The position numbers and the translations under genes were made by a program. A stretch of 24,272 bases of DNA from Oscillospiraceae bacterium (GTDB lineage: Bacteria; Bacillota_A; Clostridia; Oscillospirales; Oscillospiraceae), in NCBI GenBank assembly GCA_017539885.1, contig JAFYCC010000010.1, positions 1-24,272 on the forward strand, written 5' to 3'. Below, piece after piece: positions 1 to 8,536 of the stretch. Every line of letters begins with the position of its first letter. Within the stretch, counting starts at the first letter, position 1. The notes beneath the pieces are model-generated. The model made no database searches. It was not told where the DNA came from and saw nothing but the letters and a program-made list of their open reading frames with translations.

Positions 1-1
1 A

Positions 2-739
2 GATCTGCGCGCCGAAGCCGAGCTGGGACACGTCCGGCTGATCGCAGACGACGAATGCTTTACCTGGGAGCTGGAGCCCCCGGCGGGGACCGTGGACGGG
101 ACCGGGCACCTGACTGCTTCGAAGGACGGCGGAGAGGGCATCCTGACCGTGTCGGCGGGAGAGATGAAGCTGGAGATCCCCATCACCGTGCTGCGCCGGA
201 TCCCGTTCACGGACGTTGCGGTGGAGGATCCGTATTACGAAGCCGTGTGCTATGCATACGAAAACGAACTGTTCTCCGGGGTCGCGGACGACCGGTTCGC
301 GCCTCTGAAGACGATGAACCGCGCGATGATCGTTACCGTGCTCTGGCGGGTCGCGGGGAAACCCGCGCCGACGGAGGAAGCGCGCTTTGAGGATGTGAAG
401 GCCGACTCCTGGTACGGCGAGGCGGTCGCGTGGGCGTCGGGGACAGGCATTGTCGACGGCGTCTCCGAGACGGAATTCCGACCGGACGGCGACCTTACAC
501 GCGAACAGATAACGGCGATGCTGTGCAGATACCACCGCTTCTTCAGCGGTGAGGAAACGGCCGGAGAAGCCTATGACATGTTCCCGGATGCGGACAGCGT
601 CTCGGAATGGGCTGCGGAGAGCGTCGGATGGGCTGTCGGCAGGGGGATCCTGACAGCGCGCGAAGACGGCCTGCTCCAGCCGGGGAGCCCCGCGACACGG
701 GCGGAGGTCGCGGAGATGCTCATGCGTTATCTCGGATGA
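2..739 (+). CDS. C-terminal part of an S-layer-anchored (SLH-domain) surface protein, 5' end missing
   Basis: The reading frame is open from the left edge, so the start lies outside the window; 245 codons are visible. The last 180 or so residues form three SLH repeats. The first begins near base 205 with PFTDVA, the second near 388 with FEDVKADSWY, and the third near 580 with MFPDADSVSEWA. Each carries the usual hydrophobic helix and a (T/N)R-(E/A) segment. SLH triplets bind pyruvylated secondary cell-wall polymer in Gram-positive bacteria and hold exported proteins on the wall. The residues before the repeats (a GTVDG.G.LTA pattern, then a VSAG..K.EIPITV strand) look like a small Ig-like beta domain. 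This arrangement occurs in SLH-tethered enzymes such as phosphodiester glycosidases, but the catalytic part is not visible, so the activity is unknown. An internal ATG at 92 is not a credible start because homology-like sequence continues upstream of it. Confidence 0.85.
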   Translation, partial: DLRAEAELGHVRLIADDECFTWELEPPAGTVDGTGHLTASKDGGEGILTVSAGEMKLEIPITVLRRIPFTDVAVEDPYYEAVCYAYENELFSGVADDRFAPLKTMNRAMIVTVLWRVAGKPAPTEEARFEDVKADSWYGEAVAWASGTGIVDGVSETEFRPDGDLTREQITAMLCRYHRFFSGEETAGEAYDMFPDADSVSEWAAESVGWAVGRGILTAREDGLLQPGSPATRAEVAEMLMRYLG

Positions 740-752
740 TCTGAACAAACAG

Positions 753-782
753 CGGCGCGCCGGGAGCATTCCCGACGCGCCG
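753..782. terminator. Bidirectional hairpin between convergent genes
   Basis: The sequence CGGCGCG-c-CGGGA, a GCAT loop, then TCCCG-a-CGCGCCG forms a 12-pair stem with one internal mismatch. It lies 13 bp after the SLH gene and 15 bp after the minus-strand Cys-rich ORF. Neither side has a long T run (the minus side reads CTGTTTGTTC), so termination strength is uncertain. Confidence 0.6.
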
Positions 783-797
783 AATACTAATCTTTAA

Positions 798-989
798 TCA
801 ATGTCCGCACATCCCGCACTCGTCGCAGACGCCGTCGCGCTTGCAGCGCGGCGTCAGCAGTTCTCTGAAATATTCCGGCGGCAGCTTCGTCTCGGCTGCA
901 GGCGCCTGCGCATGCCCGGACGGCGGCTGCACGACCGGACAGCTCGGCGCGGGACCGAGCGTACGCAGATGCTCGTTCTTTCCGCTCAT
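798..989 (-). CDS. Small protein with a Cys-rich C-terminal tail (63 aa), unknown function
   Basis: This 63-codon ORF starts with ATG at 989, five bases after the stop of the FAD oxidoreductase, and is probably co-transcribed with it. A GTG in the same frame at 1001 overlaps the upstream stop, but ATG is preferred. The ribosome binding site is weak (TAAGG just upstream). The middle is Pro/Ala-rich. The last 15 residues, CKRDGVCDECGMCGH, pack four cysteines and a terminal histidine, which suggests binding of a metal or Fe-S cluster, or a redox role. I do not recognise a family. It could be an accessory or electron-carrier peptide for the oxidoreductase, which is inference from position only. 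The ORF is short, and the chance that it is a spurious frame in GC-rich DNA is real, but the Cys tail ending exactly at the stop argues that it is translated. Confidence 0.55.
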   Translation of the reverse strand: MSGKNEHLRTLGPAPSCPVVQPPSGHAQAPAAETKLPPEYFRELLTPRCKRDGVCDECGMCGH

Positions 990-994
990 TTGCC

Positions 995-2494
995 TTACCA
1001 CTGACGGAAGCGCTCAAAGCTCTCCCGGTCCTCTTTCGCCTTCTTCGCCATCGCCGTATAGAGCCCGTATTCGTGCGCTTCGGCGCATTCCAGATAGCTC
1101 GGATCTTTGGCGAGGAACTTCGCGTTGCGCGGGAGCGGCACGTCCTGATCGACGAGGATATCCTGCACCTTGCGTATATCCACGTCGCGCACGGACACGC
1201 CGTCCGCAGCTGCCACCGCGGCCGCCACGCCGGCTGCCTGACCGGTGCCGACGCACTGGGGGATGAGGTTGAGCCAGTCGATCGCGACATTGTCCGCGGA
1301 CAGATGCCTTCCGGGGCAGAGCATGTTCTCCACGCCCTTCGGAAGGATGCAGCGGTAGGGGATCTCCACCGGGCCGCAGTCGTTGATCTGGCAGATCGTG
1401 GAGTGCCACGCGATCACGTCGTCAAAGCGGCTTGCAAACGCAAAGTCGTTGGCCGTCATTACGTATTCGCCGACGAGCCGGCGGCTGCAGCGGGTGCCCA
1501 GCTGCGGCGCGATGTCGTAGATGTACGCATCGCGGAAAGCGACCGGAACGGCCTGCTTCAGATACTCGAGCGTCTCGCGCATGGTCAGGCGCGTTTCGAT
1601 CTCCGTGTCGGACTGGTCGCGCACGACGGAGCAGTCCTTGTCCGCGTGCCAGTTGTTCACCCAGCAGACGTCATTCTGATTGCTCGGCAGGGGAACGCTG
1701 CGGAAACCGGCCGTCTTCTGCAGACCGGCGCGAAGTGCCAGCGCCGCTTCGGGATGCGCCTGCTGCCATTCGTAATAGAGATCCCAGTTGACGCCGCCGA
1801 TGCGCCACACGAGAGCGGTCGTGCTCGAGCGGCATTCGCCGTCGGCGAGCGAGGCGTAGGGCGCGCCGGCCTGCACGTAGAGGTCGCCGTCTCCGGTCGC
1901 GTCGATCACTGTCCTGGCGAGAACGGCCTTCCGGCCCTCCTTGCTTTCAAAGATGACGCCCCTGACCGCGCTGCCCTCCATGACGGGCCTGACGCCCCAG
2001 CTGTGATACAGCACGCAGATGGAATCAGCGTGCTCGTGGAGCATCTTGTCCATCTCGATCTTGAGCTGATTCGGCTCATAGTACACCGCCCGGACAAGGC
2101 AGGACGGCTTCGCGCCATCATAACCGCCGCGGCTGACGCAGTCGTGGATGGCTCTCCAGGCCTGCAGCAGCGCCGGATCGGTCTTGCCGATATCCTCCAG
2201 AGAGGGCGCACGCACCGCGCCCGGGATTTTGCTCAGACGCGTGAACCACTCCTCCTGCAGACCGCGAACGAAGGACTTGTCGTACCAGCTCAGATTCGGC
2301 ACCATGATCACGTAGCCGCCCGTCACGTCGCCGCCCATATAGCCGTAGCGTTCCATCAGGATCACGTTCCGGCATCCGGCGCGCGCCGCAGCCACGGCGG
2401 CCGAGTGCCCTGCGGCGCCTCCGCCGACGACCAGCACGTCGCATTCCGCGTAGACCGGCACATCCATGCCGGGATCAAAGATCGTCTTACCCAT
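995..2494 (-). CDS. FAD-dependent oxidoreductase (FAD_oxidored / PF12831 type)
   Basis: This 499-residue flavoprotein is of the fumarate reductase/succinate dehydrogenase-like superfamily. Residues 20-50 form the dinucleotide-binding Rossmann start, VLVVGGGAAGHSAAVAAARA, with GxGxxG at 24-29 followed by an acidic residue in ILMERYGYMGG. A second FAD-contact segment reads VIDATGDGDLYVQAGAPYA, and a GTRCSRRLVGEYVMTANDF stretch is typical of this family. Most members have no assigned substrate. The absence of a signal peptide suggests a cytoplasmic enzyme. The ATG at 2494 is chosen because GGAGG (complement of 2502-2506) lies 7 bases upstream; a TTG two codons earlier would sit almost on the Shine-Dalgarno. 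It is followed after five bases by the small Cys-rich ORF. It is divergent from uppP, with its own promoter at 2534-2562. Confidence 0.88.
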   Translation of the reverse strand: MGKTIFDPGMDVPVYAECDVLVVGGGAAGHSAAVAAARAGCRNVILMERYGYMGGDVTGGYVIMVPNLSWYDKSFVRGLQEEWFTRLSKIPGAVRAPSLEDIGKTDPALLQAWRAIHDCVSRGGYDGAKPSCLVRAVYYEPNQLKIEMDKMLHEHADSICVLYHSWGVRPVMEGSAVRGVIFESKEGRKAVLARTVIDATGDGDLYVQAGAPYASLADGECRSSTTALVWRIGGVNWDLYYEWQQAHPEAALALRAGLQKTAGFRSVPLPSNQNDVCWVNNWHADKDCSVVRDQSDTEIETRLTMRETLEYLKQAVPVAFRDAYIYDIAPQLGTRCSRRLVGEYVMTANDFAFASRFDDVIAWHSTICQINDCGPVEIPYRCILPKGVENMLCPGRHLSADNVAIDWLNLIPQCVGTGQAAGVAAAVAAADGVSVRDVDIRKVQDILVDQDVPLPRNAKFLAKDPSYLECAEAHEYGLYTAMAKKAKEDRESFERFRQW

Positions 2495-2533
2495 AAGCAA
2501 ACCTCCAGAAAAGAGACTGTTTCCACTACATAA

Positions 2534-2562
2534 AGCATATCACCAAACCCGGAGTGTGGCAA
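2534..2562 (-). promoter_or_regulatory. Sigma-A type promoter of the FAD oxidoreductase
   Basis: On the minus strand TTGCCA (2557-2562) and TATGCT (2534-2539) are separated by 17 bp, with a TGn extended -10 (TGA before TATGCT). It lies about 40 bp upstream of the chosen ATG. Confidence 0.6.
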
Positions 2563-2594
2563 GCTGTCAGATTTACATAATTTTCTTTTTCGGC

Positions 2595-2623
2595 TTGTTC
2601 TTTTCAATATCTTGTGGTATTAT
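2595..2623 (+). promoter_or_regulatory. Promoter of the uppP-ftsK-mrnC-rqcH cluster
   Basis: TTGTTC (2595-2600), a 17-bp spacer and TATTAT (2618-2623) with an extended -10 TGG at 2615-2617. An overlapping TATACT at 2621-2626 is an alternative -10. The surrounding sequence is AT-rich, unlike the coding DNA around it. Confidence 0.6.
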
Positions 2624-2686
2624 ACTAAATTGAGTACTCATGCACACCGATTTCCTCTGTCGGCGGCATGGAAGGGAGGGCCTGAA

Positions 2687-3523
2687 TTGAGCATATGGAA
2701 TGCGATCCTGCTCGGCATCGTGCAGGGCGTTGCGGAATTCTTACCGGTCTCCAGCTCCGGTCATCTGTCGATCCTGCAGAACCTGTTTCATCTGCAGAGC
2801 GCGGAGGACGGGCATATGTTCTTTGACGTGCTGCTGCACCTGGCGACGCTCGTGTCTGTCTGTGTCGCCTACCGCAGGGAGGTCGTCGATATCGTGCGCG
2901 AGATCGTCTCCTGGTTCAAACGGGACCTGCCGCAGAGCCGCAGACCGGCCGATCCGCGAGCGACGCGCCGCCTGATCCTGATGATCGTCATCGGCACGCT
3001 GCCGCTTTTCGTCGTCGTGTTCTTCAACGACCTGATCGAGCCGCTGTACTACAGCACGATCTTCATCGGCATCGCGCTTATCCTGACAGGCTGCATGCTG
3101 TATGTGTCGGACAGGATGGTTCCGGGCCGCAAGACGGAGAAGAGCATGCGCGTGCGCGACGCTCTGATCGTCGGCGTCTGCCAGGCGGTCGCCGTCATTC
3201 CCGGTCTCTCCCGCAGCGGGACCACCATCACCGCCGGCCTGTCCGTCGGAATGAACAGGGAACATGCCGTTCGGTTTTCTTTCCTGCTCTCCATCCCTGC
3301 AATCCTGGGTGCTAACCTGATCTCTCTGATAAAGGCCTTCAAGACGGGGATAGACGCTTCCTTGCTGCCGGCGTATCTGGTGGGCATGATCGTTGCCGGC
3401 GTCGTCGGCTATTTCTCGATCGAACTGCTCCGCCGCATCGCGCGCAAGGGGCGCTTCGGCGGATTCGCTTACTACTGCTGGGCGGCCGGTCTGCTGGCGA
3501 TCATCCTGACAGTCGTCCTCTGA
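2687..3523 (+). CDS. uppP: Undecaprenyl-diphosphatase (BacA/UppP family)
   Basis: This integral membrane phosphatase dephosphorylates undecaprenyl pyrophosphate to recycle the lipid carrier for peptidoglycan and wall polymer synthesis, and it confers bacitracin tolerance. The 278-residue product matches the usual length of about 270. It carries both family signatures: QGVAEFLPVSSSGH at 13-26 (the Q/ExxxE motif with the active-site His region) and PGLSRSGTT at 172-180 (catalytic Ser/Arg). The rest is hydrophobic helices. The start is a TTG at 2687, six bases after GGAGGG (2675-2680). No ATG in this frame fits, and family members begin at just this point (start, short polar residue, IWNAILLGIVQG). 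It is the first gene of the cluster and is separated from ftsK by 31 bp without a terminator. Confidence 0.93.
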   Translation: MSIWNAILLGIVQGVAEFLPVSSSGHLSILQNLFHLQSAEDGHMFFDVLLHLATLVSVCVAYRREVVDIVREIVSWFKRDLPQSRRPADPRATRRLILMIVIGTLPLFVVVFFNDLIEPLYYSTIFIGIALILTGCMLYVSDRMVPGRKTEKSMRVRDALIVGVCQAVAVIPGLSRSGTTITAGLSVGMNREHAVRFSFLLSIPAILGANLISLIKAFKTGIDASLLPAYLVGMIVAGVVGYFSIELLRRIARKGRFGGFAYYCWAAGLLAIILTVVL

Positions 3524-3554
3524 CAGATTCACAGACATAATAGGAGTGTAACAA

Positions 3555-6371
3555 ATGGCACAGACCGGAAAGAAAAGCTCCGGAAAGAAAACAACAACAA
3601 CGAGGCGGAAGAGCGCGCCTGCGAAAAGCGGCGGCAGGAAACCGGGCAATCCTTCGCGTCCGATCAGGCGCGAGGTCGGCGCCGTCGTCTGCCTGTTCCT
3701 GGCGATCTTCTCCTTTATCGGGTATTTCAATGTGGACGCGTGGTTCATCCGGGTGTTCTGCGGCTTCGTCAAGAGCCTGATCGGCTGGGGCTATTATCTG
3801 TTCCCGCCAGCACTGCTGCTCTGCGCGGCGATCCTCGGCTTCCACCGCGGAAGACCCGTCGCGCTGCGCGTCGTTTCCGCGATGCTGCTGCCGCTGCTTC
3901 TCGGATCGCTCTGCCATCTGTTCTCCGGCGGACTCGCGGAAAAAGGCCTGAAGTTCGCCGCGTATCTGCGCCGGCTGTATGAAACGGGCGGACTGATGGC
4001 TTCCGGAGGTCTCATCGGCGGCTGCCTTGCCGACGGCCTGCGCAAGCTGTTCAGCGTCTACGGCGCGGCGCCCGTCCTGATCATCGCATTTCTGCTGTTC
4101 GTGTACATCGGCACGAACATTCGCCTGGACGGCGTAGTCAGCTACTTCAAAAACCGTCCGCATCTGGAATATGAGACTGAGCCTGAGCCGGAACCCGCGC
4201 CGCGACCGGCGCACGTGGCCGCGACCGCAGCCGCGCCCGCGGTACAGAGCGAGCCCGTGAAGCCGCGCAGACGCAGCAGGCACGATATCGATGTGCCGCT
4301 CGACGACGAGCCGGTCACTAAAGACAAGGAAGAAGAGACCCCGGGCGTCGTTTTCAACGGCCGCCCGCGTGTCAAGACGCCGGATCAGGTGCTGACCGAG
4401 GAGCCCGAACCGTTCGCTCAGGCTCCGAAGATCGAAGTGATGCCGAGGCCGAAACCGGATCCTCAACCGGAACCGGAATCCGAGCCGGAGCGCATCCCGT
4501 ACAGGCCGTCCGGGCTTCCCGTGAACGCGCCGGAGCCTGCGAAAGCCAGATCGACCGGCATCCGCCCGGAAGCCGCAGCCGCTGCAACGGGAGGGCTGGC
4601 GTTCACGCCTGCCGAAACATCTGCGCCCGTCGCGGCGCCTGTGCCCGCTGCGGCGAACGTACCCGCCGCGGAGAGCGCGCCCGCCGTGTCCGAGAGCGTC
4701 GATCTCCCTGCCGTACAGACACAGCCCAAGCCTGAAAAGATCAAGGCCGCGGAAGTCGCCGCGGAGACGGAGAGCATCGCCAGGGCGATCGAGGAGGAGA
4801 GCAGGGAAGAGAAGCCCGCGTATCAGTTCCCGCCGCTCGATCTGCTGAAGGCCGGCGCGCAGACCGTCGCGGATTCCCGCGGAGAGATCGCCATAAACCG
4901 CGAGCGTCTTGACACGACGATCCACAGCTTCGGCGTCAACGCGTCCATCTCCGGTATCACGCGCGGCCCGACGGTCACGCGCTACGATCTGGAGCTGGAA
5001 GCGGGCGTGAAGCTCAGCCGTCTCACGAATCTCTCCAACGATCTCGCGCTTGCGCTCGGCGTGAGCAGCGTTCGCATCGCGCCCATTCCCGACAAAATCG
5101 CCACCGTAGGCATCGAGGTGCCCAACAAGACCGTGAGCACGGTCATGCTGCGGGACATCCTCGAATCCCGGGAGTTCGAGAACGCTTCGTCCAAGCTCGC
5201 CTTCGCGATCGGCAAGGACATCGGCGGCAACGCCATCGTCGGCAATATCGCCAAGCTTCCGCATCTGCTCATCGCCGGCACGACCGGTTCCGGCAAGTCG
5301 GTGTGCATGAACAGCCTGATCCTGAGCCTGATCTATAAATCCACGCCGGAAGAGGTACGCCTGATCATGGTCGACCCGAAGATGGTCGAGCTGGGCGTAT
5401 ACAACGGCATACCGCATTTGTACATCCCCGTCGTCACGGATCCGAAGAAGGCCGCAGGCGCGCTGCAGTGGTCCGTGGTGGAGATGATGAAGCGCTACAA
5501 GCTGTTCTCGGAGGCCGGCGTTCGGGATCTGAGCGGCTACAACGCCTATCAGAAACGCGTGGGCGGTGAAACGATCCCGCAGGTCGTCATCGTCATCGAC
5601 GAGCTGGCCGACCTCATGCTGGTGGCAAGCAAAGAGGTTGAAGAGAGCATCTGCCGTGTCGCGCAGATGGGCCGTGCGAGCGGCATGCATCTGGTCATCG
5701 CCACGCAGCGTCCGTCCGCGGACGTCATCACCGGCCTGATGAAAGCGAACATCCCCAGCCGTATCGCCTTCGCCGTCTCGAGCGCCATGGAGTCCCGCAT
5801 CATCCTCGACGCGCAGGGCGCGGAGAAACTGATCGGGCAGGGCGATATGCTCTACGCGCCGCTGGGTTCCGGCAAGCCGCTTCGCGTGCAGGGCGCCTTC
5901 GTCTCCGACGAGGAGCGCGAGGAAGTCATCCGCTTCGTCAAGTCCGGCAGCGAAGCCGAGTACGACGAGAGCATCCTCCAGCAGATCGAGCTCGCTGCCG
6001 AGAGCGGCGGCAAGAACGGCAAGGGCGGCGGCAAGGCGCAGCCGGAGCCGGAAGCGCCGGGAGGAGATTACGACGAACTTCTGCCGCAGGCCGTGGAGGT
6101 CATTCTTGAGACGAAACAGGCGAGCGTCTCCATGCTGCAGCGCCGTCTGAAGCTTGGCTATTCCCGCGCCGCGCGTCTGGTCGATCAGATGGAGGAGATG
6201 GGCATCGTCGGGCCCTTCGAGGGGTCCAAGCCGAGACAGCTGCTCATTACGAAGGAGCAGTGGCAGGAGATGCAGATGGCTTCCGGCGGGGAAGTGCCGC
6301 AGGAGATCCCGGGTCAGTTCGAACCGGATGATTATTCTATGATTTCGGAGGCTGAAGATGACCCGTTCTGA
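3555..6371 (+). CDS. ftsK: DNA translocase FtsK/SpoIIIE
   Basis: A 938-residue membrane-anchored hexameric motor that pumps chromosomal DNA through the closing division or sporulation septum. A basic N-terminus is followed by membrane helices at about 41-60, 74-96, 103-123 and 168-187, then a Pro/Glu/Ala-rich linker at about 200-430. The motor domain has Walker A GTTGSGKS at 575-582 and Walker B VVIVIDE at 677-683. A C-terminal winged-helix gamma domain (about 839-905, containing LQRRLKLGYSRAARLVDQME) reads orienting sequences on DNA. AGGAG at 3542-3546 precedes the ATG by 8 bases. The last 14 bases overlap mrnC. In a spore former this would be called spoIIIE; the sequence alone does not separate the two names. 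A large open frame on the opposite strand (3501-6437) is a shadow of this gene. Confidence 0.95.
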   Translation: MAQTGKKSSGKKTTTTRRKSAPAKSGGRKPGNPSRPIRREVGAVVCLFLAIFSFIGYFNVDAWFIRVFCGFVKSLIGWGYYLFPPALLLCAAILGFHRGRPVALRVVSAMLLPLLLGSLCHLFSGGLAEKGLKFAAYLRRLYETGGLMASGGLIGGCLADGLRKLFSVYGAAPVLIIAFLLFVYIGTNIRLDGVVSYFKNRPHLEYETEPEPEPAPRPAHVAATAAAPAVQSEPVKPRRRSRHDIDVPLDDEPVTKDKEEETPGVVFNGRPRVKTPDQVLTEEPEPFAQAPKIEVMPRPKPDPQPEPESEPERIPYRPSGLPVNAPEPAKARSTGIRPEAAAAATGGLAFTPAETSAPVAAPVPAAANVPAAESAPAVSESVDLPAVQTQPKPEKIKAAEVAAETESIARAIEEESREEKPAYQFPPLDLLKAGAQTVADSRGEIAINRERLDTTIHSFGVNASISGITRGPTVTRYDLELEAGVKLSRLTNLSNDLALALGVSSVRIAPIPDKIATVGIEVPNKTVSTVMLRDILESREFENASSKLAFAIGKDIGGNAIVGNIAKLPHLLIAGTTGSGKSVCMNSLILSLIYKSTPEEVRLIMVDPKMVELGVYNGIPHLYIPVVTDPKKAAGALQWSVVEMMKRYKLFSEAGVRDLSGYNAYQKRVGGETIPQVVIVIDELADLMLVASKEVEESICRVAQMGRASGMHLVIATQRPSADVITGLMKANIPSRIAFAVSSAMESRIILDAQGAEKLIGQGDMLYAPLGSGKPLRVQGAFVSDEEREEVIRFVKSGSEAEYDESILQQIELAAESGGKNGKGGGKAQPEPEAPGGDYDELLPQAVEVILETKQASVSMLQRRLKLGYSRAARLVDQMEEMGIVGPFEGSKPRQLLITKEQWQEMQMASGGEVPQEIPGQFEPDDYSMISEAEDDPF

Positions 6372-6777
6372 TCCGATGCATCCGAAACTCGACGAGAAAC
6401 AGCTTCGCGCGCTGAGCAATCTGGCGCTTGCCCACATGGGAGACGCGGTCTACGAGCTGCTCGTGCGGGCCTGGCTGTGCGAACACGGCCGCATGACATC
6501 CAGAGGCCTTCACCGCGAGGCGGTCCGCTATGTTTCCGCTCCCGCGCAGGCGCGCGCCGCGGACGTGATCCTGCCGCTGCTCTCCGAAGAGGAGACGCAG
6601 GTGTTCAGGCGCGGACGGAACGCGAAGGTGAATTCCGTGCCGCAGCACGCGGATGCGGCGGAGTATCACGCGGCAACCGGCCTGGAGAGCCTGTTCGGCT
6701 GGCTCTATCTCGCCGGAGCGCAGGAGCGCATCGGCGAACTGTTCGACAAGATCATGGAGGAAGAACATGCCTCTTGA
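6358..6777 (+). CDS. mrnC: Mini-ribonuclease III (MrnC)
   Basis: A 139-residue RNase III-like endonuclease that lacks a double-stranded RNA-binding domain. In Bacillus this family matures 23S rRNA ends. The catalytic signature LALAHMGDAVYE is at 22-33 with acidic residues D29 and E33. The RRGRNAK segment (84-90) is typical of Mini-III, and ATGLESLFGWLYLAG holds the second acidic site near E110. The start overlaps the end of ftsK by 14 bases. GGAGG at 6347-6351, six bases upstream, supports ATG 6358. The 3' end overlaps rqcH by 11 bases, so ftsK, mrnC and rqcH are probably translationally coupled. Confidence 0.92.
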   Translation: MTRSDPMHPKLDEKQLRALSNLALAHMGDAVYELLVRAWLCEHGRMTSRGLHREAVRYVSAPAQARAADVILPLLSEEETQVFRRGRNAKVNSVPQHADAAEYHAATGLESLFGWLYLAGAQERIGELFDKIMEEEHAS

Positions 6778-8530
6778 CGCGATCTGCCTCGCAGCACTGA
6801 CCAAAGAGCTGCGGGGCAGAATCATAGGAATGAAGATCGACAAAGTGCAGCAGCCCGAGCGGGATCTGCTGCTGCTTTCACTGCGCGGCAACGGCGAGAC
6901 TGTTAAGCTGCTCGTAAGCGCTAACGTCGGCAGCGCGCGTGTGCACATCACGACAGAGAACTTCGAGCAGCCAGCGCAGCCGCCCATGTTCTGCATGCTG
7001 CTTCGGAAGCATCTCCTCGGCGCGCGGATCACGGAACTCTGTCAGCCTGACTTTGAGCGGATGCTTCGATTCGATCTGGACGCGATTGACGAGCTCGGAA
7101 CGACCGTTCCGAAGACGCTTTACGCGGAACTCATGGGGAGAGACTCCAACATCATCCTCGCGGACGCGGAGGGTCGTGTCATCGACTGCCTGCGCCGTGT
7201 GGACGCGGAGATGAGTCCGCGCCGTCCGGTGCTGCCGGGACTGATATACCGTCTGCCTCCGAAACAGGAAAAACCGGGCTTTTTCGAACTTCCCGCATCG
7301 GAACGGAAAGACATGTGGGCGCGGGCACCGAAGGATGCCGCTGCCGACAAATGGCTGCTCGACAGTTTCAGCGGCCTGTCGCCGCTCCTCTGCCGGGAGC
7401 TCTGCGCCCGTGCGTTCGGGGATGCCTCGCCGCGCATCGCGCTGCTCTCTGAGCCGGAGCGCCTGCTGCCGGAAATGGACGCGCTCGCCGAGACCGTGGA
7501 GACCGGGGATTTTACTCCCTGTATGCTTTCCGAAAACGGACGGCCGCGGGAATTCAGCTTCCTGCCGATCCTGCAGTACGGCGGCGCGATGGAGACCGAG
7601 CGCTTCGGGAGTTTTTCGGAGCTGCTCGAGGCCTTTTACGGCCGCCGCGACCGTGCGGAGCGGATGAAGCGGCGCGCGCAGGATCTGACAAAGACCGTGA
7701 AGACGGCGCGGGACCGCGCGGCGCGCAAGCTCGCTACACAGCGTCAGGATTATGAGAAAACGCTTTCGAGAGAAGAGTTCCGGAAACGCGGGGATCTGAT
7801 TACGGCAAATCTCTGGCGGCTGAAAAAGGGCGACCGCCTGCTGGAATGCGAGGACTATTATCAGGAGGGCAGCCCCACGGTGGAGATCGGGCTCGACCCC
7901 CTGAAGACGCCGCAGCAGAACGCCGCGAAGTGCTATCGGGAGTACAACCGTCTCAAGACGGCGCAGATCCATCTCTCGGAGTGGATCGAGCGCGGGGAGC
8001 GGGAACTGGACTATCTGGAGAGCGTTCTGGAGGAGTTCTCCCGCGCGGAGGGGGAGAAAGAGCTCGCAGAGATCCGCCGCGAGCTGACGGAGACCGGCTA
8101 TCTCCGCGCGCAGAAAAACGCGAAGGGCGCGAAGAGCGCCCCGGCGCCGAAGCCGCTGCGCTGCCGCAGCACGGCGGGGCTGACGATCCTTATAGGCCGG
8201 AACAACACGCAGAACGACCGCCTGACGCTGCGGGAGGCCCGGAAGACGGACCTTTGGCTGCACGCGCAGAAGATCCACGGCGCGCACGTCATCCTCTGCT
8301 GCGAGGGCAGAGAACCGGACGAGCGGAGCGTGTACGAAGCCGCCTGCCTCGCGGCCTGGCATTCACAGGGGCGGGAGAGTGGCAAGGTGCCGGTGGATTA
8401 CGCCCTGGTGCGATACGTAAAAAAGCCGAACGGGGCGCTGCCGGGCATGGTGATCTATACGGACTACAGGACAGTCACCGTCTCGCCGACGGAGGCGGAG
8501 ATCTCGGCGCTGGAAAAAAGTGACGGGTAA
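6767..8530 (+). CDS. rqcH: Rqc2 homolog RqcH (NFACT family, formerly fibronectin-binding FbpA)
   Basis: A 587-residue ribosome quality-control factor. In Bacillus, RqcH binds stalled 50S-peptidyl-tRNA complexes and recruits alanyl-tRNA to add C-terminal poly-Ala degradation tags. The NFACT-N domain spans about 1-250 and includes PPMFCMLLRKHL at 72-83 and MGRDSNIILADAEG. Coiled-coil arms follow (about 295-455, rich in Arg/Lys/Glu). The NFACT-R domain is at the C-terminus (about 470-580), with TILIGRNNTQND and DLWLHAQKIHGAHVIL. ATG 6767 has GGAGG six bases upstream (6756-6760) and overlaps mrnC by 11 bases. The position equivalent to the tailing-critical Asp97 of B. subtilis RqcH appears to be Glu97 here (FER instead of the usual LDR), while Arg98 is kept. 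Confidence 0.92.
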   Translation: MPLDAICLAALTKELRGRIIGMKIDKVQQPERDLLLLSLRGNGETVKLLVSANVGSARVHITTENFEQPAQPPMFCMLLRKHLLGARITELCQPDFERMLRFDLDAIDELGTTVPKTLYAELMGRDSNIILADAEGRVIDCLRRVDAEMSPRRPVLPGLIYRLPPKQEKPGFFELPASERKDMWARAPKDAAADKWLLDSFSGLSPLLCRELCARAFGDASPRIALLSEPERLLPEMDALAETVETGDFTPCMLSENGRPREFSFLPILQYGGAMETERFGSFSELLEAFYGRRDRAERMKRRAQDLTKTVKTARDRAARKLATQRQDYEKTLSREEFRKRGDLITANLWRLKKGDRLLECEDYYQEGSPTVEIGLDPLKTPQQNAAKCYREYNRLKTAQIHLSEWIERGERELDYLESVLEEFSRAEGEKELAEIRRELTETGYLRAQKNAKGAKSAPAPKPLRCRSTAGLTILIGRNNTQNDRLTLREARKTDLWLHAQKIHGAHVILCCEGREPDERSVYEAACLAAWHSQGRESGKVPVDYALVRYVKKPNGALPGMVIYTDYRTVTVSPTEAEISALEKSDG

Positions 8531-8536
8531 AACGGC

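Noticed and set aside
3501..6437. A 978-codon open frame on the minus strand
   Set aside because: It is the antisense shadow of ftsK. Its low-complexity, Arg/Asp/His-rich product and lack of motifs are typical of GC-rich codon mirroring. Similar shadows occur opposite the FAD oxidoreductase (1073-2533), rqcH (6878-8362), the activase (15644-17302) and recG (20628-22205).
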